Assembly (NCBI RefSeq): GCF_026342835.1
Contig: NZ_JAPEMI010000001.1
Coordinates: forward strand, 7,446,501 to 7,510,500
Length of the DNA: 64,000 nucleotides
Direction of reading: 5' to 3'
From: Streptomyces sp. NBC_00154
Lineage (GTDB): Bacteria; Actinomycetota; Actinomycetes; Streptomycetales; Streptomycetaceae
Made by a program: the position numbers and the translations under genes. Shown here piece by piece: positions 52,795-60,818 of the stretch. The notes beneath the pieces were generated by a model. That model had not been told where the DNA came from and made no database searches. It was given only the letters and a program-made list of their open reading frames with translations. How positions within the stretch are numbered: the first letter of the stretch is position 1; each line of letters starts with the position of its first letter.

Positions 52795-52860
52795 CCCGCG
52801 GCCCGGTAGCTGCGCGGAGTCTTGTCGTAGCGGATGGCCAGGGCCCCGGCTCCTTCAACC
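52795..52860 (-). pseudogene. IS5-type transposase C-terminal scrap
   Basis: The minus strand reads GALAIRYDKTPRSYRAA, matching the common transposase ending ATRYDKTxxSYxAA. Only about 20 residues survive. The rest of 52410-52960 holds no gene I can support. Confidence 0.4.
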
Positions 52861-52966
52861 CGGGGTCCACGCGCGCACATGCCCCCGCTGGGCCGGGCGG
52901 GCCCGATCACACCGCCTCGGGTGGGCTCGCCCCAGTGGCAGACCGCGAGGCGGGGCAGGCCCCCTG

Positions 52967-53034
52967 CGACATCGCATGGCATCACATGACGTCGGGTGGC
53001 GCCGCTTGGCGCCATCCGGTGCCACCCGGTGCCA
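52967..53034. promoter_or_regulatory. Seven octamer boxes at exact 10-bp spacing
   Basis: Boxes matching YGRYRYCR start at 52967, 52977, 52987, 52997, 53007, 53017 and 53027 (CGACATCG, TGGCATCA, TGACGTCG, TGGCGCCG, TGGCGCCA, CGGTGCCA, CGGTGCCA). Each is close to a palindrome and all face the same side of the helix. Further boxes follow at 53066, 53087, 53129, 53175 and 53186, the last ending at the start codon of the RHH gene. This fits cooperative, filament-like binding by that RHH protein. Confidence 0.6.
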
Positions 53035-53192
53035 CTCCGTACTCCCAAAAGCGCATGAGCGCGCATGGCACCACAATCACCCAGATAGGCGCCAGTATGT
53101 TTTCGCAGGTCAGAGTAGTTACATCGGCTGGCGCCCCGCTGATGTCGCCTCGCTGCTTGCGCATGGAGCCATTGTGGTGCCACTATGGCGTC

Positions 53193-53711
53193 ATGGACCT
53201 CACGCCGTATATCGACACCCTCCGCCGCGAACTTGCGGTGGCCGCCGAAGCCGGCGGCGACGAAGCCCGCGAGCTGGCAGAGAGGCTCACCGCTCCCCTG
53301 GAGTCGGCGACCCGGCTGACCATGCTCAATGTGCTCTCCGCCGCGATGGACGAGATCACCCGCGAACTCGCCCCCGGCTCGGTCGACGTACGGCTGCGCG
53401 GGCTCGACCCCGACTTCGTGGTGACACTGCCGCCCACCGACGGAGGCACCCCCGCGGAGCCGGCCGAGCCCGTCGAACCACTCAAGACCCCGGCCCCGGC
53501 CGACGGCGACGAGAGCGGCACCGCCCGCGTCAACCTGCGTCTGCCGGCCCACCTCAAGGCACGCGCCGAGGAGGCCGCCGGCCGCGAGGGCCTGTCGGTC
53601 AACGCGTGGCTGGTGCGCGCCGTGTCGGCCGCGGTCGACGGCGGCACCCGGCCGCGTACGACGGAGAAGACCCAGACCATCGGACAGAGCTTCACGGGCT
53701 GGGTGCGCTAG
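53193..53711 (+). CDS. HicB-like protein with C-terminal ribbon-helix-helix domain
   Basis: Protein of 172 residues. The N-terminal 90 residues are helical (MDLTPYIDTLRRELAVAAEA and beyond), a Pro/Ala/Glu linker follows, and the C-terminal RHH reads ARVNLRLPAHLKARAEEAAG then REGLSVNAWLVRAVSAAVDG. It is the type called HicB-family antitoxin in Streptomyces, but no HicA toxin gene lies beside it; instead DUF4097 and an ABC exporter follow. It is more likely a repressor of that operon. The operator array immediately before it and overlapping its start codon supports autoregulation. Confidence 0.82.
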   Translation: MDLTPYIDTLRRELAVAAEAGGDEARELAERLTAPLESATRLTMLNVLSAAMDEITRELAPGSVDVRLRGLDPDFVVTLPPTDGGTPAEPAEPVEPLKTPAPADGDESGTARVNLRLPAHLKARAEEAAGREGLSVNAWLVRAVSAAVDGGTRPRTTEKTQTIGQSFTGWVR

Positions 53712-53794
53712 CCGCGCCCCCCGCCCGCACCACTTCACCCACACCACGTCCCACCAGCGGGGACGTCCCAAAGACCCAAGAGGACGGGACAGCC

Positions 53795-54637
53795 ATGCCT
53801 TCTTTCGACACCCCCGAACCGATCTCGGCCACGGCGCACGTGGAGGCCGGTTCCATCCAGTTCACCGCAGGCGACCGCCTCGACACCGTCGTCGAGGTGC
53901 AACCCCGCGACCCGAAGCGGGACCAGGACGTACGGGCGGCCGGCCAGACCGAGGTCACGTACGCGAGCGGCGTACTGACGGTCAGGACACCCAAGTCCAA
54001 TCTGTTCGGCCGCACCGGCACCGTCGACGTGACGGTCGAACTGCCCACGGGCTCGCGCATCGACACGACCGGCGCCTGGGTCCAGGTGCTCGGCGAGGGC
54101 CGGCTCGGCGAGGTCCGCGTGAAGACCTCGTCCGGCGACGTCCGCCTCGACACCACCGGCCCGCTGCAGCTGACCGCGTCGCACGGCTCGATCACCGTGG
54201 ACCGGGTCGAGGGCATGGCCGAGATCACCACCAGCTCCGGCAGCCTGCGCGTCGGCCTCGTCGACGGCCCCGCCGTCCTGAAGAACTCGCACGGCACCAC
54301 GACCGTCGGCGCCGCCACCGGCGAGCTGCGGGTGAGCGGCGCCAACGGCGACATCGAGATCCGGCGCGCCGAGGACTCGGTCACCGCCACCACCGCCCAC
54401 GGCACCCTGCGCGTGGGCGACGTGGCCCGCGGCACCGTCCAGTTGGAGACCTCCTACGGCGCCATCGAGGTCGGCGTCCGCGAGGGCACGGCCGCCTGGC
54501 TCGACGTCAGCTCGGGCTCCGGCCAGGTGCGCAACACGCTCACCGCGTCCGAGACCCCGCAGAAGACCGAGGACACCGTCAAGGTCCGTGCCCGCACCCG
54601 GTACGGCAACATCGACGTCCGCCGCGCCAAGGTCTGA
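53795..54637 (+). CDS. DUF4097 beta-helix protein (copy 1)
   Basis: Protein of 280 residues made of short repeated beta strands typical of DUF4097 (adhesin-like beta-solenoid): FDTPEPISATAHVEAGSIQF at the start, then rungs such as VKTSSGDVRLDTTGPLQLTA, EITTSSGSLRVGLVDGPAVL and LRVSGANGDIEIRRAEDSVT. No signal peptide is present. The family often accompanies envelope-stress regulators and ABC exporters. It follows the RHH gene by 83 bases and precedes the ABC genes by 72, with GAGGA before the ATG. The second copy at 58574 is about 60 residues shorter. Confidence 0.88.
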   Translation: MPSFDTPEPISATAHVEAGSIQFTAGDRLDTVVEVQPRDPKRDQDVRAAGQTEVTYASGVLTVRTPKSNLFGRTGTVDVTVELPTGSRIDTTGAWVQVLGEGRLGEVRVKTSSGDVRLDTTGPLQLTASHGSITVDRVEGMAEITTSSGSLRVGLVDGPAVLKNSHGTTTVGAATGELRVSGANGDIEIRRAEDSVTATTAHGTLRVGDVARGTVQLETSYGAIEVGVREGTAAWLDVSSGSGQVRNTLTASETPQKTEDTVKVRARTRYGNIDVRRAKV

Positions 54638-54709
54638 GCGCCTTCGCACCCCGCACCATCCTCAAACTCACTCACTTCCCCTGCTTCAGCCTTCGAACGG
54701 GAGGGTTCC

Positions 54710-55708
54710 ATGCCTTCTTCTGTCATGCCCACATCCAGGCAGGGTGACGGTCACCCGTTGCCGGCCGCCGTCTCCACCGCCGGTCTGCGCAAGTCGTACG
54801 GCGACAAGACCGTCCTCGACGGCATCGATCTGCGCATCCCGGCCGGGTCCGTGTTCGCGCTGCTCGGGCCCAACGGCGCCGGCAAGACCACCGTCGTGAA
54901 GATCCTGTCCACGCTCATCACCGCCGACGGCGGGCAGGCCCAGGTCGCCGGCCACGACGTCGCCACGTCACCGGACGGGGTCCGGGCCGCGATCGGTGTC
55001 ACCGGGCAGTTCTCCGCCGTCGACGGCCTGATCACCGGCGAGGAGAACATGCTCCTCATGGCGGACCTGCACCACCTGTCCAAGCGCGAGGGGCGGCGGG
55101 TCACCGCCGAACTGCTGGAGCGGTTCGACCTGGTGGAGGCCGCCAAGAAGCCCGCCTCCACCTACTCCGGCGGCATGAAGCGCCGCCTGGACATCGCCAT
55201 GACCCTGGTCGGCGACCCGCGGATCATCTTCCTCGACGAACCCACCACCGGCCTCGACCCCCGCTCCCGCCACAACATGTGGCAGATCATCCGCGAGCTC
55301 GTCTCCGGCGGCGTCACCGTCTTCCTCACCACCCAGTACCTGGAGGAGGCCGACGAGCTCGCCGACCGCATCGCGGTACTCAACGACGGCAAGATCGCCG
55401 CCGAGGGGAGCGCCGACGAGCTGAAGCGGCTGATCCCCGGCGGCCACGTCCGGCTCCGCTTCACCGACCCGTCCGCCTACCAGACCGCCGCCTCCGCACT
55501 GCGCGAAGTCACCCGGGACGACGAGGCACTGTCCCTGACCATCCCCAGCGGCGGCAGCCAGCGCGAGCTGCGCTCCATCCTCGACTGGCTGGACTCCGCC
55601 GGCATCGAGGCCGACGAACTGACCGTGCACACCCCCGACCTCGACGACGTGTTCTTCGCCCTGACCAGCTCCAGCGTCCCCGACCAGCCCAAGGAGACTG
55701 TCCGATGA
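54710..55708 (+). CDS. ABC exporter ATPase (DrrA type)
   Basis: ATPase of 332 residues. Walker A LLGPNGAGKTTVVKIL, Q-loop GVTGQFSAVDGLITGEEN, signature STYSGGMKRRLDIAMTLVGD, Walker B IIFLDEPTTGLDPRSR, and H-loop-position FLTTQYLEEADELAD (Gln replaces His, as usual in DrrA-type exporters). The C-terminal extension ends in the HTPDLDDVFFALTSS segment characteristic of drug-resistance ATPases. ATG 54710 has GGGAGGG upstream. It overlaps the permease gene by ATGA. The pair probably exports an antibiotic, lipid or other hydrophobic molecule. Confidence 0.93.
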   Translation: MPSSVMPTSRQGDGHPLPAAVSTAGLRKSYGDKTVLDGIDLRIPAGSVFALLGPNGAGKTTVVKILSTLITADGGQAQVAGHDVATSPDGVRAAIGVTGQFSAVDGLITGEENMLLMADLHHLSKREGRRVTAELLERFDLVEAAKKPASTYSGGMKRRLDIAMTLVGDPRIIFLDEPTTGLDPRSRHNMWQIIRELVSGGVTVFLTTQYLEEADELADRIAVLNDGKIAAEGSADELKRLIPGGHVRLRFTDPSAYQTAASALREVTRDDEALSLTIPSGGSQRELRSILDWLDSAGIEADELTVHTPDLDDVFFALTSSSVPDQPKETVR

Positions 55709-56496
55709 GCGCCCTCTCCCTCGCCGTCCGCGACTCGAACACGATGCTGCGGCGCAACCTGCTGCACGCGCGGCGCTACCCGTCCCTCACCCTGAACCTG
55801 CTGCTGACGCCGATCGTCCTGCTGCTGCTGTTCGTCTACGTCTTCGGCGACGTGATGAGCGCGGGCATCGGTGGTGGCGGCGCCGATCGCTCGCAGTACA
55901 TCGCGTATCTCGTCCCGGGCATCCTGCTGATGACCGTCGGCGGCACCCTGGTCGGGACCGCGGTGTCCGTCTCCAACGACATGACCGAGGGCATCATCGC
56001 CCGCTTCCGCACGATGGCGATCCACCGCGGTTCCGTCCTCATCGGACACGTCATCGGCAGCGTGCTGCAGGCGGTCATCAGCGTGGTTGTTGTCGGTGCC
56101 GTCGGCGTGGCCATCGGCTTCAGGTCCACGGACGCCACGGTCCTGGAGTGGATCGCGGCGTTCGGGCTGCTCGCGCTGTTCGCCCTGGCGTTCACCTGGA
56201 TCGCGGTCGCGATGGGCATGGTCAGCCCGAGCGCCGAGGCGGCCAGCAACAACGCGCTGCCGCTGGTCTTCCTGCCGCTCATCTCCAGCGCCTTCGTCCC
56301 GGTCGACGCGATGCCGGGGTGGTTCCAGCCGATCGCCGAGTACCAGCCGTTCACCCCGGCCATCGAGACCCTGCGCGGCCTGCTCCTCGGCACCGAGATC
56401 GGCAACAACGGGTGGATCACCATCGTCTGGTGCCTGGGGCTGGCCGTGCTCGGCTACTTCTGGTGCAAGTCGCTGTTCAACCGTGACCCGAAGTAG
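55705..56496 (+). CDS. ABC-2 type exporter permease (DrrB type)
   Basis: Membrane protein of 263 residues with six predicted segments, for example LTLNLLLTPIVLLLLFVYVF, LVPGILLMTVGGTLVGTAVS and WIAAFGLLALFALAFTWIAV. The conserved ABC-2 motif AMGMVSPSAEAASNNALPLV, then FLPLISSAFVPVDAMPGWFQ and the end helix before YFWCKSLFNRDPK are as in DrrB permeases. Translation is coupled to the ATPase. It ends the RHH-DUF4097-ABC operon. Confidence 0.93.
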   Translation: MSALSLAVRDSNTMLRRNLLHARRYPSLTLNLLLTPIVLLLLFVYVFGDVMSAGIGGGGADRSQYIAYLVPGILLMTVGGTLVGTAVSVSNDMTEGIIARFRTMAIHRGSVLIGHVIGSVLQAVISVVVVGAVGVAIGFRSTDATVLEWIAAFGLLALFALAFTWIAVAMGMVSPSAEAASNNALPLVFLPLISSAFVPVDAMPGWFQPIAEYQPFTPAIETLRGLLLGTEIGNNGWITIVWCLGLAVLGYFWCKSLFNRDPK

Positions 56497-56520
56497 CGGG
56501 AGCAGGACCGGGCAGCAGCC

Positions 56521-56757
56521 TTAGCGGGCCACGGCCCCAGCTCCGTCCCACTCCAGGGCGGCGTACTCCGGCACCGCGTCGGCGTACGCCGCCCCGTCCG
56601 CGTTCTTTGCCGCCTTCTGGGCCCACGCCGCCACGGTGCTGTGATCACCCAGCGCCTGATGCGCGCGTTCTCGGAGGGCCCCCGAGATGATCACGTTGCA
56701 CCAGGCCGCCGTTGCTTCGTTCAACACCCGGTGGAGTTCCCGTTGCCGAGGGTCCAA
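56521..56757 (-). CDS. Small hypothetical protein
   Basis: Frame of 78 codons reading HRVLNEATAAWCNVIISGAL, RERAHQALGDHSTVAAWAQK and EYAALEWDGAGAVAR. Codon use is good, but the start (56757) lies within the 3' end of the ligase gene and no ribosome binding site stands out, so it might be the remnant of a longer gene. No family recognised. Confidence 0.4.
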   Translation of the reverse strand: MDPRQRELHRVLNEATAAWCNVIISGALRERAHQALGDHSTVAAWAQKAAKNADGAAYADAVPEYAALEWDGAGAVAR

Positions 56758-57317
56758 GCCTCGATGTCGCGGTAGTGGATCGGTCCGCGGCTACGGCCGA
56801 CGTTGCTGCCGACCAGGTGCAGACGCTCGGCAGGCCATCGGCGCCCGGTGAAGCCGGCGAACCCTTCGGCGATTTCTCCCGCCGAGGATCGATCTCCTCG
56901 ACGGGCACGGGCCAACGTCAGATGGGGGCGCAGGGGCCGATCCTCGAAGACGACCCCGCAGTTCTTGACGGCGGTACGCACATCGGCGGCGAGCAGGTGC
57001 AGCTCATCGAGGTCTCCGTCGATTCCGCTCCACAGCACCCGGTCGTCGAAGGTTCCGCTGCCGCGTAGCGCCAAACAGGGTGGCTGGTGGCCCGCTGCGA
57101 GGTCGGCGAGAGGCGGTCGCAGGAGCGGAACTGTCTCGGCCGGTAGCTCCCCGAGGAACGCCAGGGTGATGTGCCAGTCCTCGATGCGGTTCCACCGCAT
57201 GTGAGGGTGTGTGTCATAGGCGGGGCGCAGCTCCCGGGCCAGTTCTTCTTTCGCGTGGTCGGGCGGGGCGAGGGCGATGAACACGCGAACGGTCGCGCGC
57301 TGAGTCTGATCGTTCAC
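56721..57317 (-). CDS. thpR: 2'-5' RNA ligase-like phosphoesterase
   Basis: Protein of 198 residues from the 2H phosphoesterase family. Both catalytic HxTx motifs are seen: EDWHITLAFLGELPAE near residue 50 and RPLRPHLTLARARRGD near 130. This group hydrolyses or forms 2'-5' or cyclic phosphodiester bonds in RNA. The start is placed at GTG 57317 (VNDQTQRATVRVFIALAPPD); an upstream frame runs antisense through a VOC relic and is not credible. It sits alone between the ABC operon and gene debris. Confidence 0.85.
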   Translation of the reverse strand: MNDQTQRATVRVFIALAPPDHAKEELARELRPAYDTHPHMRWNRIEDWHITLAFLGELPAETVPLLRPPLADLAAGHQPPCLALRGSGTFDDRVLWSGIDGDLDELHLLAADVRTAVKNCGVVFEDRPLRPHLTLARARRGDRSSAGEIAEGFAGFTGRRWPAERLHLVGSNVGRSRGPIHYRDIEAWTLGNGNSTGC

Positions 57318-57334
57318 ACCGGACTTCGTACCGC

Positions 57335-57467
57335 ACCCGGGTGGTGGCTCGCACTGGGCGCCGTGCCTGTCGACATCGGCCAGATTGGAGAAGAGAGCTG
57401 GCATGTCCTGGCCGACCCCGAGGGCAACGAGTTCTGTCTCCTGCGCACGCAGCTGAAGCCCATCTGA
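57335..57467 (+). pseudogene. VOC-family C-terminal remnant
   Basis: The frame reads WWLALGAVPVDIGQIGEESW and HVLADPEGNEFCLLRTQLKP before a stop: the last 45 residues of a glyoxalase-like VOC protein with its metal-binding glutamate region. The rest of the gene is absent; the 2'-5' ligase gene begins just upstream on the other strand. Confidence 0.7.
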
Positions 57468-57580
57468 CGTCCCGCCACATCGAAACCGCGCCGTCGCGGA
57501 CGGCCGCCGTGGTGGAACCCGATGTTTCCCCGAGGACGCAGCCGGCTTCGTCTCGTCGCTGTGACGATCGAGACGGCTGT

Positions 57581-58336
57581 CTATCCGTGGTCCGGACTTG
57601 GCTGGGCGGTGTCGGTGGAGGTTGTTCCGGGTCTGGTGTGGAGGACTTCGCGGGCCTGTTCGGCGGCGCGGGTGATGCTTTCGCTGATGAAGTCGAGGAA
57701 GCGGGCGATGTTCTCCAGGCGGGTGGCGGCGGGGGTGTGGGGGCCGAGGACGGCGACGCCTTGGCGTGCGGTTTCGACGAGCTGGTCGTTGGCCCGGGCG
57801 CTGGCGATCGTCGCCTGGTAGAAGAGTTCGTCGTCCACGACGTAGCGGTCGCGGCGGCGTTCGTCGCGTTCTCGGCGGACGAGGCTCTGGCTCTCCAGGA
57901 AGGCGATCGCCTTGGAGATGGACGCCGGGCTGACCTGGAGGCGCTGGGCGAGCTGGGACGCGGTGAGGCTGCCCGCGTCGGTGGTGAACAGGCAGGTCAG
58001 CACCCGGGCCGCCATCTTCGACAGGCCCGAAGCCATGAGGACGGTGGTGAACGTCTCCTCGTACTCGGCCACGGCCTCGGCGTCGCGCCCGTGCGCCTGG
58101 GGGACTGACTCCGGACCCTGGGAGGAGGCGGGCCTGCGCCGGTGGGCGCGGCGTTCGGTGGCGCGGTGGGCCAGGTCGGCGCGGTAGGCGGTGGGGCCGC
58201 CGTTGCGCATCACCTCACGCGTGATCGTCGAGGTCGGACGGTCGAGGCGCCGGGCGATCTCTGCGTAGGGGAGGCTGTCGGCCAGCCCCAACGCGATCTG
58301 CTGGCGTTCCTGCTGGGTGAGTCTGCCTCCCGGCAT
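57581..58336 (-). CDS. MarR-type regulator fused to an IS30-like HTH
   Basis: Regulator of 251 residues with two DNA-binding modules. The N-terminal 65 residues (GGRLTQQERQQIALGLADSL, AEIARRLDRPTSTITREVMR) match the HTH of IS30-group transposases, including the arginine-rich end AHRATERRAHRRR. A linker leads to a MarR/GbsR winged helix (LTCLFTTDAGSLTASQLAQR, VSPASISKAIAFLESQSLVR, RRERDERRRDRYVVDDELFY). The ATG at 58336 has AAGGAG upstream. It is divergent from DUF4097 copy 2 with palindromic GTTGCAAC-type sites in between, so it probably controls that gene and itself. Confidence 0.85.
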   Translation of the reverse strand: MPGGRLTQQERQQIALGLADSLPYAEIARRLDRPTSTITREVMRNGGPTAYRADLAHRATERRAHRRRPASSQGPESVPQAHGRDAEAVAEYEETFTTVLMASGLSKMAARVLTCLFTTDAGSLTASQLAQRLQVSPASISKAIAFLESQSLVRRERDERRRDRYVVDDELFYQATIASARANDQLVETARQGVAVLGPHTPAATRLENIARFLDFISESITRAAEQAREVLHTRPGTTSTDTAQPSPDHG

Positions 58337-58402
58337 CGCGATCTCCTTGGTGATCCTTCGTGGCGGTCCCTGACCCCCCACTATAGCGTTCACTTCTCAT
58401 CC

Positions 58403-58454
58403 ATTGCAATGATCAAGACAATCGTCGTTGCGTTACCCTCAAGACCGTTGCAAC
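58403..58454. promoter_or_regulatory. TTGCAA-type palindromes in the regulator/DUF4097 divergent promoter
   Basis: ATTGCAAT (58403-58410), GTTGCGTT (58427-58434) and GTTGCAAC (58447-58454), the last two exactly 20 bases apart. More half sites follow at 58491 and beyond. The most likely binder is the fusion regulator at 57581-58336. Confidence 0.5.
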
Positions 58455-58573
58455 AGTTTCCCGGTGTCTACCTGCATGAATGCCAATTCTATGCAACAGA
58501 TACGTTGTCGGATTCTTGAAAGCAACGTAGCGTTTCCGGTGTCAGAAACAACGAGCGAGCACGGGAGAGCACG

Positions 58574-59239
58574 ATGCAGAAGTTCGACACCCCCGCCCCG
58601 ATCTCCGCCGTCCTGGACATCCCCGCCGGACGCATCCAGTTCATCGCCGCAGACCGCGCCGACACCACCGTCGAGGTCCTGCCCGCCACCCCCTCCAAGA
58701 GCCGCGACACCAAGACCGCCGAGCAGACAGCCGTCGCCTACGCCGACGGCGTCCTGCGGATCACGGCCCCGACCCCCGACAACCAGCTCTTCGGCCCCTC
58801 CGGATCCCTGGAGGTCACCGTCCAGCTGCCCGCCGGCTCCCGCATCGAGGCCAAGACCGCCGGCGCCGAGCTCCGCGGCGTCGGACGCCTCGGCGACATC
58901 GCCTTCGAAGGCGCGTACCGCCAGATCAAGATCGACGAGGCCGCGAGCGTCCGCCTCACTGCGATCGACGGCGACATCGAGATCGGCCGGCTGGGCGGCC
59001 CCGCGGAGATCAGCACCGCAAGGGGCGACATCCGGATCACCGAGGCCGTACGCGGCACGGTCGTGCTCCGCACCCGGTCCGGCAACATTTCGGTCGCCGC
59101 CGCCGCCGGCGTCTCGGCCGCCCTGGACGCCGGCACCGACTACGGCCGCGTCAGCAACGCCCTCAAGAACGATGGCACCGCCGGACTCGACATCCGCGCC
59201 ACCACCTCCCGCGGCGACATCACCGCCCGCAGCCTCTAA
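58574..59239 (+). CDS. DUF4097 beta-helix protein (copy 2)
   Basis: Protein of 221 residues, paralogous to the copy at 53795: MQKFDTPAPISAVLDIPAGR and IQFIAADRADTTVEVLPATP align with its start, followed by the rung sequences VRLTAIDGDIEIGRLGGPAE, TARGDIRITEAVRGTVVLRT and IRATTSRGDITARSL. It lacks two or three rungs of the longer copy. ATG 58574 has GGGAGAG upstream. Unlike copy 1 it is not followed by an intact ABC operon. Confidence 0.87.
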   Translation: MQKFDTPAPISAVLDIPAGRIQFIAADRADTTVEVLPATPSKSRDTKTAEQTAVAYADGVLRITAPTPDNQLFGPSGSLEVTVQLPAGSRIEAKTAGAELRGVGRLGDIAFEGAYRQIKIDEAASVRLTAIDGDIEIGRLGGPAEISTARGDIRITEAVRGTVVLRTRSGNISVAAAAGVSAALDAGTDYGRVSNALKNDGTAGLDIRATTSRGDITARSL

Positions 59240-59309
59240 CAGGAGCACAACCAGGACGATGCTGGGCCCACCGCGATCGAGATCCCCTCGGTCGTCGCCG
59301 AGGACACGG

Positions 59310-59375
59310 GGCGTTTGTCCCGAGGCGCCCGCGATCCACGTACAGGGCCTGGAGAAGCAGTACAAGACGCTCTCA
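59310..59375 (+). pseudogene. Vestige of an ABC ATPase N-terminus
   Basis: The frame reads APAIHVQGLEKQYKTL, the usual first residues of the DrrA-type ATPase that follows DUF4097 genes in this arrangement, and then passes straight into the leader of the hydrolase. The Walker motifs and the permease gene are gone. The junction indicates a deletion of about 1.7 kb or more. Confidence 0.6.
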
Positions 59376-59393
59376 CGCGACCAGGGGGAACAC

Positions 59394-60209
59394 ATGACGA
59401 AGAACAGCACTTCCTCGACCAGTTCGAAGTGGACCGGCATGGTGCCGGTCGACGACACCGCCCTGGCCGTCACCGACACCGGCGGTCCCGGGATCCCGGT
59501 GCTCTACCTCAACGGCCAGTTCGCCACCCAGGGCTACTGGCGGCGCGTCATCGCCGAACTGGGCACAGGGTGGCGGCACATCACCTACGACGAGCGGGCC
59601 CGCGGCAAATCGAAGCGCTCGGCGGACTATTCCTTCGAGGCAGCCGTCCGGGACGTCGATGCCGTACTCGCGGCCAGAGGTGTGGACCGGGCGCTGCTGG
59701 TGGGCTGGTCCTACGGGGCGTTCGTCGGGGCGCACTGGGCCGGCCGGAATCCGGAGCGTGCCCTGGGCGCGGTCCTGGTCGACGGCGCGTTCCCGTACGA
59801 CTGGCTCGACGAGGCCATGGAGCAGCGGATCCGGAAGCTGTTTCGGCGGATGAGCTGGTTCCTGCCGCTGCTGCGCCCGACGGGCCTGGCCCCGCGGATG
59901 ACCGCCGAACAGCAGGCGAACAGCAACATCGAACTCGGCAGGCTCTCCCGCGAGCGTGAGCTGGGCCCCGTGCTGGACAACATCACCGTCCCGGTGCGGT
60001 ATGTGGTCGCTTCGGGGACGTCCTTCGGGAGCCGCGGTGATGAGCAGGAACGGATACGCACCAGCCTCGATGCGGTGACCGCCCGCAACCCGAACATCCA
60101 GATCGGCGCGAAGGTCGCCAGCAACCACGGTGCGATCCTCAAGAAGGACTTCCCGGCCATCGCCGAGGCCGTACGCGAGGTCGCCGCCCTCGACCGCGGT
60201 GGGCGCTGA
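59394..60209 (+). CDS. Alpha/beta hydrolase
   Basis: Hydrolase of 271 residues. HG-type oxyanion strand IPVLYLNGQFATQGYWRRVI (NGQ in place of the HGF usual here), ITYDERARGKSKRSADYSFE, nucleophile elbow LLVGWSYGAFVGAHWAGRNP with serine in GWSYG, and the C-terminal histidine in GAKVASNHGAILKKDFP. Not secreted. ATG 59394 with GGGGGAA upstream. It came to lie behind DUF4097 copy 2 after the ABC deletion and may now be transcribed from that promoter. Confidence 0.88.
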   Translation: MTKNSTSSTSSKWTGMVPVDDTALAVTDTGGPGIPVLYLNGQFATQGYWRRVIAELGTGWRHITYDERARGKSKRSADYSFEAAVRDVDAVLAARGVDRALLVGWSYGAFVGAHWAGRNPERALGAVLVDGAFPYDWLDEAMEQRIRKLFRRMSWFLPLLRPTGLAPRMTAEQQANSNIELGRLSRERELGPVLDNITVPVRYVVASGTSFGSRGDEQERIRTSLDAVTARNPNIQIGAKVASNHGAILKKDFPAIAEAVREVAALDRGGR

Positions 60210-60229
60210 AGACACGACCGGCGGACTGC

Positions 60230-60640
60230 CGGCATCCCCTCGGTGCCGGGTCCCGTCGGGCGTCCACGCAAGCGGCCCGACACTCTGCTCGGCGACCGCG
60301 GCTACGACCACGACAAGTACCGCCGCCTGGTTTGAGCACGAGGCGTCAAATCCGTGATCGCACGCCGTGGAGTTCAGACGGGGCATCCGCTGCACCATCT
60401 CCGAGAAGCGCGACCAAGTCCGCCACCGCAAGAAGCTCGGCTCACGCGGCGGTCGCCCGCCGAAGTTCGACAAGGCGCACTATCGCGAGCGTCATGCGGT
60501 GGGGTGCGGGACCAACCGCCTCAAGCGGCACCGAGCCGTAGCGACCCGGTACGACAAGCTCGCCGTCCGCTACGAAGCTACTGTGCTGGTCGCAGCCATC
60601 AATGGGTGGCTGCGACCAGCACTTTCGAAACACGCCCCAG
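60230..60640 (+). pseudogene. IS5-family transposase C-terminal half, broken
   Basis: Reads VGRPRKRPDTLLGDRGYDHD and KYRRLV, then TGA near 60334, then in a shifted frame EKRDQVRHRKKLGSRGGRPP, NRLKRHRAVATRYDKLAVRY and EATVLVAAINGWLR. These are the last catalytic-domain blocks of IS5-group DDE transposases. The N-terminal half is missing and at least one stop and one frameshift are present. Confidence 0.8.
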
Positions 60641-60649
60641 TCGGCCCCT

Positions 60650-60818
60650 CAGCAGTCGGCGGTCAACGTCGCCAAGGCCGCCGGAGTGGCGGTGTCAGCC
60701 TGTCGAGCGCAGGTAAGACCGGGACTCGTCCCGGCGCAGCGCGGTGAAGCAGGAACCCACCGAGACGGTCACACGACCGTGGTAGGAATCCCCGGGCTTT
60801 AGCCCGGGGAGCGGAAGT
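60650..60818 (+). mobile_element. Right-end relic of a second TnpB element with tnpB tail
   Basis: The plus strand reads NVAKAAGVAVSACRAQVRPG, the end of a tnpB gene, followed by the same scaffold layout as 32960-33108 and a 9-bp right-end hairpin (60790-60809) before GTCAAG. The rest of the element is lost; an IS5-type relic abuts it. It may preserve an orphan omega-RNA-like sequence. Confidence 0.65.

Noticed and set aside
53193..53711. HicA/HicB toxin-antitoxin module
   Set aside because: The RHH protein has HicB-like character, but no HicA-type small toxin gene occurs on either side.
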